From contig CALFEO010000032.1 in the NCBI GenBank assembly GCA_937949995.1, forward strand, positions 1-24,227: a DNA stretch of 24,227 nucleotides, in the 5' to 3' direction. The DNA comes from an uncultured bacterium (lineage in GTDB: Bacteria > Patescibacteriota > Patescibacteriia > 2-12-FULL-60-25). The notes under the pieces are model-generated. The model had not been told where the DNA came from and made no database searches. It saw nothing but the letters and a program-made list of their open reading frames with translations. Position 1 is the first letter of the stretch; every line of letters begins with the position of its first letter. A program made the translations under genes and the position numbers. Of this stretch, positions 1-5,600 are shown one piece after another.

Positions 1-361
1 GACAAACTTGTTATTTGGCTGGTAGAAACCGGTGGAGATTTCTCACATCCGATTCTCCGCCTGAGGCGGATGCGCCTAAGGAGCAGAAATGACAAAAATG
101 GTTATTTTAGCTAGTGGCTGGAAGCTGGTAGCTGGCAGCTTATAAAGGTGGATGCGCCTTAGGAGCAGAAATTACAAGCCTGGGTCGGTTTTCCGTTACG
201 ACTGGCATCCGATTGACAGTTTTCACTATCTTTGCTAATCTTTGACTCATCAATAAATCACTACGCTTTTTGGGCTTTGGCTCGAAAACGCGCGAATATG
301 GCCGCTTTGCCATGCACTCGATTGTAAACGATCGCGGGTACGTCACAGCCGCCAAAGATCT
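1..361. other. Intergenic region upstream of rpsO, repeat mosaic plus possible S15 leader
   Basis: No convincing gene lies here. Bases 28-53 carry the 'GGTGGAGATTTCTCACATCC' module that recurs at 12378-12400 and 12433-12452. Bases 57-69 form a small hairpin (CCGCC-TGA-GGCGG). Bases 108-182 are a composite repeat (GCTGGAAGCTGGTAGCTGG-type stretch, then a GGATGCGCCT module) with an inverted copy at about 13723-13799. Bases 183-361 look more gene-like and hold a short hairpin at 298-313 (ATGGC/GCCAT). S15 mRNAs often carry an autoregulatory leader, so this stretch could be one, but I see no diagnostic motif. An open frame on the - strand (140-496) overlaps rpsO and the repeats and is not credible. 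Confidence 0.5.
108..182 (+). repeat. Composite dispersed repeat (AGCTGG-type plus GATGCGCCT module)
   Basis: The stretch GCTAGTGGCTGGAAGCTGG... runs through GATAAAGG/TATAAAGG-like and GGATGCGCCT(T)AGG segments. The reverse complement of 13723-13799 shows the same modules in the same order, with a few substitutions. The same AGCTGG-type stretch also occurs at about 12105-12130, 12469-12497 and 14092-14121. This is a dispersed intergenic repeat of unknown mobility. Confidence 0.7.
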
Positions 362-622
362 ATGTTGGATCCCAAACGCAAGCAGAATATTATTAATAAG
401 TATAAGGTGCACGCCACGGACACCGGCTCTCCGCAAGTCCAAATCGCCATCCTTACCGAAGAGGTTAAAGAGCTCACCGGCCACCTCCGCACACACAAAA
501 AGGATTTTTCCTCGCGCCGCGGTTTAATCAAAAAAGTCGGCGAACGCCGCCGTCTCATGAAGTATCTCAAACGCGAAGATCCCAAATCCTACGACGAGCT
601 CATGAGCAAACTCAAAGTCTAA
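362..622 (+). CDS. rpsO: 30S ribosomal protein S15
   Basis: This 86-residue protein is full length for bacterial S15, a primary 16S rRNA-binding protein of the small-subunit platform. The family signature is clear: the TDTGSPQVQ motif (residues 20-28), the helix with LTEEVKELTGHL, the THKKDFSSRRGL rRNA-binding segment (about 44-55) and the VGERRRLMKYLK block (about 59-70). The start at 362 gives the normal N-terminus; no Shine-Dalgarno sequence is visible just upstream. An intrinsic terminator follows at 631-653. In many bacteria rpsO is followed by pnp, but here the next gene is an unrelated NYN protein and polynucleotide phosphorylase is not seen. S15 usually represses its own translation; that is family knowledge and not shown here. 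Confidence 0.97.
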   Translation: MLDPKRKQNIINKYKVHATDTGSPQVQIAILTEEVKELTGHLRTHKKDFSSRRGLIKKVGERRRLMKYLKREDPKSYDELMSKLKV

Positions 623-630
623 AAAATCAT

Positions 631-653
631 AAACGCGAGCAATCGCGTTTTTT
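631..653 (+). terminator. Intrinsic terminator of rpsO
   Basis: The stem AAACGCG (631-637) pairs with CGCGTTT (644-650) around a 6-nt loop and runs into further T residues. It starts nine bases after the rpsO stop codon. Confidence 0.8.
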
Positions 654-1004
654 GTTCCATTGCCAGCAATCATCGACACAGGTAAACTAGCTGCGAGCCA
701 CAATTCGGACGTTCATAACGTTCATAACGTTTATAACGAGTTCAGTAGTTAAGTTAAAAGTTCATCAAGCTCAAAGTTCATCAAGAGTAATTTAAGCTTC
801 TCTTAACCTGTCCTATGGCGTAGCAGGATAAACTCATTAACAGCTTAGTTTCTCAGATTCTTAGATTCATAGTTCGTGGTTCGTAATTCGTGGTTCGAAG
901 TTTTTTGCGAAATACGAAATACGAAATTCGTAATTCAATTTCATAACACCCCATCATTCATCCTGCATCGTGCACCATGCATTGTGCATCAACAGCATTT
1001 TTTT
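654..1004. other. Intergenic repeats between rpsO and the NYN gene
   Basis: No gene is supported. Bases 710-740 hold short tandem copies of GTTCATAAC. Bases 756-836 form a dispersed module (GTTCATCAAG..., then CCTGTCC...GCGTAG) whose inverted copy lies at 13348-13438. Bases 872-935 are low-complexity TTCGTGGTTCGTAATTCG-type repeats followed by their near reverse complement (CGAAATACGAAATTCG), able to fold on itself. Bases 964-990 contain CATCGTGCACCATGCATTG-type repeats. An open frame can be extended back to 876, but it would translate these repeats. Confidence 0.6.
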
Positions 1005-1550
1005 ATGATCAAACGTCCCTCCCAACGCGTAGCCGTATTAATCGACACGCAAAATATGTATCACTCGGCCAAACATCTTTATGATGCCAAGCTGAATTTT
1101 CCGGCTGTCGTCAAAGCCGCGGTTCAAGACCGTCAACTTATTCGCGCCATCGCTTATGTCGCCAAATCCCGCGCCGGCGATGAAATGGCTTTTTTTGAAG
1201 CACTTGTCGAAGGCGGAATTGAGCTTCGCGTTAAAGATGTCCTCGAGTTTTCCAGCGGTATGAAAAAAGCCGATTGGGATGTGGGCATGACAATCGATGC
1301 CGTTAAGCTCGCTGAAAAAGTCGATGTGCTCATCCTCATGACCGGCGACGGTGACTTTGTCCCTTGTGTCGAATACCTCCAGGCTCACGGAGTCATCGTC
1401 GAGGTCGTTGCTTTTGCCAAATCCTCGAGCGGTGAACTCAAAGGCGCCTGCGACATGTTCTTCGACATCGCCGAAGATGCCCCCCAATTCCTCCTCCGCG
1501 CCCCCGCCCGAAAACCTCCAACCCGCACCATTCGCAAAACAGGGAAATAA
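1005..1550 (+). CDS. NYN (LabA/DUF88-type) domain protein, putative PIN-like ribonuclease
   Basis: This is a 181-residue single-domain protein of the NYN family (PIN-like fold, metal-dependent RNA-cleaving fold in characterised relatives). Visible signatures are the first strand with VLIDTQNMY (acidic D14 and N17), the W-D-V-G-M segment with D92 and D98, and the LMTGDGDFVP motif with D115 and D117. Together these give the expected acidic cluster, so catalytic competence is plausible. The last 15 residues are a basic, Pro-rich tail. I chose ATG 1005 because the frame upstream to 876 translates non-coding repeats; the chosen start begins right at the conserved domain. No Shine-Dalgarno sequence is visible. 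The terminator hairpin overlaps the last codons. Neighbours give no functional hint, and the RNA substrate is unknown. Confidence 0.85.
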   Translation: MIKRPSQRVAVLIDTQNMYHSAKHLYDAKLNFPAVVKAAVQDRQLIRAIAYVAKSRAGDEMAFFEALVEGGIELRVKDVLEFSSGMKKADWDVGMTIDAVKLAEKVDVLILMTGDGDFVPCVEYLQAHGVIVEVVAFAKSSSGELKGACDMFFDIAEDAPQFLLRAPARKPPTRTIRKTGK

Positions 1551-1568
1551 TCCCTGTTTTAGTTTTTT
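1536..1568 (+). terminator. Intrinsic terminator of the NYN gene, overlapping its 3' end
   Basis: AAAACAGGGA (1536-1545) pairs with TCCCTGTTTT (1551-1560), and a T-rich tract follows to 1568. The TAA stop codon lies in the 5-nt loop, so the last codons of the gene form the 5' arm. Confidence 0.85.
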
Positions 1569-2062
1569 AGTTACGGCGGATCCTCCCAGCCTCCTTATTA
1601 AGGAGGTGCTTCGTATTTTAGTTGGGGCAAGTCTGAAACCAAGGGAGGGGCTGCAAATTACCAAGTTAACTCAAACTAAGGTTCGTCATTTCGAATCGGA
1701 TGTGAGAAATCTCCGCTAAATAAAACTTAGTTAACAAATCTCTCTCTTGCTTTAAGAGAGAGATTTAGAGTGAGTTAAGCTGTAACTCACCCCCTTCCCC
1801 CTCTCTTAAGGAAAGAGAGGGGGCTTTATAATGCCGGGTTTGCTTTGAGAGGCATGCCTCTCAAAGTACAGCAGATTGGTTTCGTAGGGATAAACATTGC
1901 CTGTGACCCGAAGTTATACGAAGGGTTGTGTTTATCCGCGCCAAGAAAACTGCACATCCAGCACGGATAAACACGAGGTTTATCCCTACGACGGACTGTT
2001 GTAATGGCTTCGTGGTAACCCCGTTACGACGTTACGACGTTACGGCTGCTCCCGAAGTATGT
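1569..2062. repeat. Intergenic hairpin string and dispersed repeats
   Basis: No gene is supported. In order: a CCTCCTTATTAAGGAGG palindrome (about 1590-1606); an inverted GAGAAATCTC/CATTTCGAA module (1680-1718) matching 12380-12410; then three successive perfect hairpins at 1736-1766 (12-bp stem), 1770-1790 (8-bp stem) and 1797-1823 (11-bp stem); a 24-bp perfect palindrome at 1843-1866; a 13-bp stem CGTAGGGATAAAC/GTTTATCCCTACG bracketing 1883-1990; and a 43-base module at 1960-2002 that differs by a single base from 12331-12373. At 2022-2044 there are three tandem GTTACGAC-like units. Function unknown. Confidence 0.75.
1843..1866. repeat. 24-bp perfect palindrome (GAGAGGCATGCCTCTC core)
   Basis: The sequence is exactly self-complementary over 24 bp. 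Its central 20 bp (TTGAGAGG-CATG-CCTCTCAA) recurs inside a 40-bp palindrome at 14474-14513, with different flanking arms. Confidence 0.9.
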
Positions 2063-2068
2063 TATACT
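2063..2068 (+). promoter_or_regulatory. -10 box (TATACT) of the first surface-protein gene
   Basis: TATACT sits so that the expected transcription start is about 2075, only some four bases before ATG 2079. The mRNA would be essentially leaderless. No good -35 box is visible. Confidence 0.5.
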
Positions 2069-2078
2069 ATACCCAGTT

Positions 2079-3002
2079 ATGTTTCGAGCTTATCTTGGAG
2101 TATTTTTGCTGATTGTATTTTCCATTACCAATGGTGTTAGCGCGGCAATGACCAGCACCAATTTTCAGATTAACTTTGATTCCATTAACTCCGGCGGAAC
2201 GGATTTCAGTACTTCAACCAATTTTCAAATCAGCGACACGCTGGGCGAGCAGGGCACAGGCTATTCCAACAGCGGAAATTATTTATTACACGCCGGCTAT
2301 CGCCAATCCGATGAAGAGATGGAGCTCCCGACTCTCGAGTTTATTTTGGGCGCTCAAGAAAATAATACCGAAACCGCTTATACCGCTCTCTCACTCGTTG
2401 GCAACACAGTCACCGTCGCAAACACAACTTACTTTGTAACCGGTACTCGCATCGCTGTCGTCGAAGATGCCGGAGGGCTCGATCTCAATGTCGTCGTCGG
2501 CAAAGTTATTGATGTTACCGGTCTTGTTCTTACCGTAGATAAATGGGATGGCATGACAGCCGAAATCGGCACGACTCCGGCCGGCGGTAATGATTTTGTT
2601 TACCGCACCGAAGGTCATCTTATCGCTCTCGGCATATTGGATGGCACCGGCTCGGCCGCCGTTGTGCAAACCGAGGTCAGCACCAATGCCGCCAATGGTT
2701 ATACATTGCAAATCCAATCCGACGGCTATCTCGAATCCTCTCCCACAGCCCGCATCAATGATGTATCGGACGGCACGGTTACAGCCGGCGAAAACGAATA
2801 CGGCGGCCGGGTCTACGGCGAAACCGCAACCAGCACGGGCAGTGATTTTTCCATTACTACAACACTCCGCGACATTCAAAAGAGCACGTCAACAGCATCC
2901 GCCGACAGGGTCAGCATGATCTACAAGGCCAGTGTTGATTACACGGTCCCGGCCGGCAGTTACCAACAGACGGTCAGCTACTTATTAACACCCAACTTTT
3001 AA
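2079..3002 (+). CDS. Secreted surface protein with C-terminal WxL-like ('YxL') domain, paralog 1
   Basis: The 307-residue protein starts with a signal peptide (hydrophobic 5-20, cleavage near SAA at 21-23). Residues 24-76 carry a duplicated TSTNFQI motif (25-31 and 45-51), then GEQGTGYS and YLLHAGYRQ, a pattern I associate with Patescibacteria surface proteins. A second domain starts at PTLEF (84-88) and runs to the C-terminus. It shares with the next gene the blocks STNA..GY/F...I.SD, D..DGTVTAG...YG and Y.QTVSYLLTPNF. The arrangement G-Y-T-L (207-210) and a final Y-L-L (301-303) resembles the two W-x-L motifs of Firmicute WxL domains with Trp replaced by Tyr; this is inference. No membrane anchor or sortase motif is present, so cell-wall association would have to be non-covalent. 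The start has no Shine-Dalgarno sequence but a -10 box immediately upstream. Confidence 0.7.
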   Translation: MFRAYLGVFLLIVFSITNGVSAAMTSTNFQINFDSINSGGTDFSTSTNFQISDTLGEQGTGYSNSGNYLLHAGYRQSDEEMELPTLEFILGAQENNTETAYTALSLVGNTVTVANTTYFVTGTRIAVVEDAGGLDLNVVVGKVIDVTGLVLTVDKWDGMTAEIGTTPAGGNDFVYRTEGHLIALGILDGTGSAAVVQTEVSTNAANGYTLQIQSDGYLESSPTARINDVSDGTVTAGENEYGGRVYGETATSTGSDFSITTTLRDIQKSTSTASADRVSMIYKASVDYTVPAGSYQQTVSYLLTPNF

Positions 3003-3330
3003 CAATTGTTCATAATTGGTGTACAATACCAATTAAGCAAAACCAAACCGCGCGCATGGCATCGTAATAAAGCTCAAGAGGCGCATCAAGGCTCAATGTT
3101 TATCCGGATGACAGGACTGGATAATCATGGTTCCTTGAAAGGTCGAAGTATCCAAGTATCATAGTGATACTGGGAACAACTAATTTATTTCGAAGCGTAT
3201 ATCGATGTGTTTTTCACCATGAGGGGGAAAAGCATGGATGTATGATTTTTTGCACTGCTCATGGCGTGCAAAGTCTTCGATAATTTAAAATGAACATTTA
3301 AGTTCATCAAAAAAAATCAATCATAAAAAA
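3003..3330. other. Intergenic spacer with several hairpins
   Basis: No gene is supported. Visible structures are a TAATTGGT/ACCAATTA hairpin at 3013-3035 just after the upstream stop (no T tract, so a doubtful terminator), a TTATCC/GGATAA stem near 3101-3125, an AGTATCA-TAG-TGATACT hairpin at 3155-3171 extended by TCC/GGGA, a TTTGCAC/GTGCAAA stem around 3249-3272, ATGAAC/GTTCAT at about 3290-3307, and AATCAT/ATGATT at the next start codon. GATAAT at 3279-3284 could be a -10 box. The stretch could be a structured 5' leader, but I recognise no riboswitch class. Confidence 0.4.
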
Positions 3331-4368
3331 ATGATTATGAACAAATATTATTTAAAATTAACCTCCTTCGTTGCCCTGTTCACCATGTGCGTAGCAATGT
3401 TGCCCGCACACGCTGATGGTGTTGCTCTTACCCGCGATCCCGCAAACGGCGAAATCGCCGCAGCCGGCACCGATGGTTTTGTGACAACGACCGTTTATTG
3501 GACAACCGAAGGTGAATACGCTACCGGTACTCAAATTCGCATGACGGTTGATTGGAGCGATACAGGTATCGGTTCTTCCACGGTGCTCGGTGCTTGTGCT
3601 ACCACTACAGCTTTTGGAGAGAATGGTTCTTATGAAGCCGGCGCAACAGCCAGCCAAATAGTCTTTACACTTGCCGACACGGTTGCCTTGGGTACATATG
3701 GTGGTGTCTGTGTTCGCGTACCGGTTGCAATGGCCGGCGGCGATTTGTATGAAGGCAATTTCTCATTGGCTGTTTTAACCAGCAATGCCAATGCAGATTA
3801 CGGAGCCACTGAGTTCTATGTTAATGGCGGCAATGATGTTTTGGTTGACGCGTCAGTGCAACCGACCTTGGAATTTGCTATCGTCAGCTCCACCAACCTG
3901 GCAGTTGAAAAACATGATTGTCATCTTGGAACACTTGATCCTGCAACCGTTAGCGAATGTGATTATCGCCTCAAGATTTCCACGAACGCACAAAGCGGAT
4001 TTGCGGTTTCCATTGAGAGCGATAAAGAACTTTCAACAGCCTCATTTGCAACGATTACAGACATAACAGAAGATGGAACGGTCACAGCCGGAACAGAAGG
4101 TTATGGGATTGAAGTCGTTGGCGCCACAATCGGCGGCAATAATGGCTCTGGTGTTTATACCAACCCCATAGTCGAAGCCGGTGTTTTTAACGATGATGAT
4201 ACACCCGTCCCTGTTGCACCAACCAACATTGTGACCTATGGTAATTCATTCATCGGGTCTTCAACGCTATCGACGACCGAAATCACTCATCAGGCGGCTA
4301 TGGATGGTGGAACAGTTGTGGGTTACTATCAACACACTGTAACCTACAGAATTACTCCAACCTTCTAA
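3331..4368 (+). CDS. Secreted surface protein with C-terminal WxL-like domain, paralog 2
   Basis: This 345-residue protein has a signal peptide with cleavage predicted after AHA (26-28). Residues 30-170 form a Thr/Gly/Ala-rich, probably beta-sandwich domain with cysteines at 89 and 127. A second domain starts at QPTLEF (177-182), matching PTLEF of the upstream gene. It contains a Cys pair (C197/C210), then ISTNAQSGFAVSIESD (216-231), DGTVTAG (248-254) and YYQHTVTYRITPTF at the C-terminus. The blocks align with paralog 1, so the two genes are tandem paralogs sharing the C-terminal domain but not the N-terminal one. G-F-A-V and Y-R-I occupy the positions of the W-x-L motifs of WxL domains. ATG 3337 is an equally good start; it would trim two residues. 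It lacks a membrane anchor. Confidence 0.7.
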   Translation: MIMNKYYLKLTSFVALFTMCVAMLPAHADGVALTRDPANGEIAAAGTDGFVTTTVYWTTEGEYATGTQIRMTVDWSDTGIGSSTVLGACATTTAFGENGSYEAGATASQIVFTLADTVALGTYGGVCVRVPVAMAGGDLYEGNFSLAVLTSNANADYGATEFYVNGGNDVLVDASVQPTLEFAIVSSTNLAVEKHDCHLGTLDPATVSECDYRLKISTNAQSGFAVSIESDKELSTASFATITDITEDGTVTAGTEGYGIEVVGATIGGNNGSGVYTNPIVEAGVFNDDDTPVPVAPTNIVTYGNSFIGSSTLSTTEITHQAAMDGGTVVGYYQHTVTYRITPTF

Positions 4369-4393
4369 TCAATCTTGGGTTTAATTCACCATT

Positions 4394-4409
4394 CCCCACG
4401 CAAGTGGGG
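4394..4409. other. GNRA-loop hairpin after paralog 2
   Basis: CCCCAC (4394-4399) and GTGGGG (4404-4409) close a GCAA tetraloop. There is no T tract on either side, so this is a stable 3'-end structure and not a clear intrinsic terminator. Confidence 0.5.
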
Positions 4410-4475
4410 GGTGGAATAATAAAACTCAATATCGCTCTTCCTAAATCAGTGCATTATGTTTACAATGTATTCGTT

Positions 4476-4481
4476 TATAAT
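4476..4481 (+). promoter_or_regulatory. -10 box (TATAAT) of the DUF916-like gene
   Basis: A consensus TATAAT would place the transcription start near 4488, ten bases before ATG 4498. That favours 4498 over the upstream in-frame ATG 4456. The -35 region is weak. Confidence 0.55.
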
Positions 4482-4497
4482 TTATAAATCATTAACT

Positions 4498-5493
4498 ATG
4501 AAAGAAATCAAATACTTATTTTGGTCTATATTCGCAATAATTTGCGCCTTTGGCTTATTCGGAGGCCCTGCCAATGCTTTGGCTGTCGCCGTTTCGCCGG
4601 TCGTCATTGAGCACGATTTAGCTCCGGGCATGAGCGCTTCCGGAAAAATTCGAGTAACCAACACCATGGACGAAGACGCTGTCTATTACATCGGAGCTCA
4701 ACGCTTCTTACCGGTTGGTGAAGAAGGCAGGCAAGAGTACATTGTAAACGAAGAGGATGTAATGAGTTTTTACAAATGGTTTTCTTTTAATGAAAATAAA
4801 CTTATCATTCCTCCGAAAAGTACCGTTGAAGTTGAATACACCATCAATGCACCATTGGATGCCGAACCCGGAGGTCATTATGGGGCAGTGTTTTTATCAT
4901 TAGACCCCCCTGATTTGGAACCTGAAACAACCGGATCGAAAATCGCACCAAAAACAGGAGTTCTCTTCTTAGTCAAAGTCGCCGGCGACATTACGGAACA
5001 AGCCAATATCGAATCTTTCACAGTTAATAAAAAAGTCTTAAGCCATTTGCCCGCCTTCTTCGACCTCCGCATTCGCAACACAGGCAACATTCACTTCCGC
5101 CCCAAAGGCACCTTGGAAATCCGCAATATGTGGGGCGGTGTAGTGGCGCGCGTACCGGCCAATCCGCGCAATTCGGCTGTGCTTCCCAGCAGTATTCGCC
5201 GTATCAACACTTGGTGGGCCAAAAGCGAAACCATGGCATCGGGCGGAAGGTTTATCGATGGTCTGGCTAATGAATGGCATAACTTTGCCTTGGGTCGTTA
5301 CACGGCCAAAGTGGATGTAAAATACGGCTCAAGCAATACCGCCTTTCCGGCGCAAGAAGTCTCTTTCTGGGTCATCCCTTGGCGCATGGGCTTGATCTTG
5401 TTCATTGCTTTGGTCATCCTCTTCTTTGTCATGAAGGCCTATAACAAAGCCATTGTTTCCAAAGCCATCAAAAACTCGAGCAAGAAAAAATAA
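4498..5493 (+). CDS. DUF916/DUF3324-like (WxL-interacting protein type) membrane-anchored surface protein
   Basis: The 331-residue protein has a signal peptide (hydrophobic 6-22, cleavage after ANA near residue 28), two extracellular Ig-like beta domains (about 30-160 and 165-292), one C-terminal transmembrane helix (about 296-313) and a Lys-rich cytoplasmic tail ending SSKKK. The first domain begins with AVAVSPVVIEHDLAPG and a 'G-K-I-R-V-T-N' strand, and ends with DAEPGGHYGAVFLSL, typical of the DUF916 family. The second has LRIRNTGNIHFRPKG, typical of the partner beta domain. In Firmicutes this architecture belongs to WxL-interacting proteins, which hold WxL proteins at the wall. Here it follows two secreted paralogs with WxL-like C-termini. 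The start is set by the TATAAT at 4476 and by the signal peptide. A terminator follows at 5511-5541. Confidence 0.75.
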   Translation: MKEIKYLFWSIFAIICAFGLFGGPANALAVAVSPVVIEHDLAPGMSASGKIRVTNTMDEDAVYYIGAQRFLPVGEEGRQEYIVNEEDVMSFYKWFSFNENKLIIPPKSTVEVEYTINAPLDAEPGGHYGAVFLSLDPPDLEPETTGSKIAPKTGVLFLVKVAGDITEQANIESFTVNKKVLSHLPAFFDLRIRNTGNIHFRPKGTLEIRNMWGGVVARVPANPRNSAVLPSSIRRINTWWAKSETMASGGRFIDGLANEWHNFALGRYTAKVDVKYGSSNTAFPAQEVSFWVIPWRMGLILFIALVILFFVMKAYNKAIVSKAIKNSSKKK

Positions 5494-5510
5494 TTATCGC
5501 AGAATCAAGC

Positions 5511-5541
5511 AAAATCTCCGTCCACAAGGCGGAGATTTTTT
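5511..5541 (+). terminator. Intrinsic terminator of the DUF916-like gene
   Basis: AAAATCTCCG (5511-5520) pairs perfectly with CGGAGATTTT (5530-5539), followed by T residues. It separates this gene from the next. Confidence 0.9.
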
Positions 5542-5567
5542 ATCTGGATAGTCTGTTTGAAATAGAG

Positions 5568-5573
5568 TATAAT
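5568..5573 (+). promoter_or_regulatory. -10 box (TATAAT) of the large FN3 protein gene
   Basis: The consensus -10 lies between the upstream terminator and ATG 5601, implying a leader of about 20 nt. TGGATA at 5545-5550 is a poor -35 candidate at 17-bp spacing. Confidence 0.5.
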
Positions 5574-5600
5574 ATTCAATGTAAGCCTGTTGCAAACAAA

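Noticed and set aside
876..1004. N-terminal extension of the NYN protein to ATG 876
   Set aside because: It would translate low-complexity TTCGTAATTCG and TGCACCATGC repeats. The conserved domain starts at ATG 1005.
1038..1664. 208-codon open frame on the - strand
   Set aside because: It is antisense to the NYN gene, runs through its terminator and shows no recognisable domain.
1908..1926. loxP/FRT-like CGAAGTTATACGAAG
   Set aside because: Only a short direct repeat of CGAAG; the arms do not form the two 13-bp inverted arms of a recombinase site.
2391..2879. 162-codon open frame on the - strand
   Set aside because: It is antisense to paralog 1, and composition follows the + strand codons.
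4456..4497. Upstream start for the DUF916-like protein
   Set aside because: It lies upstream of the TATAAT at 4476 and would displace the signal peptide.
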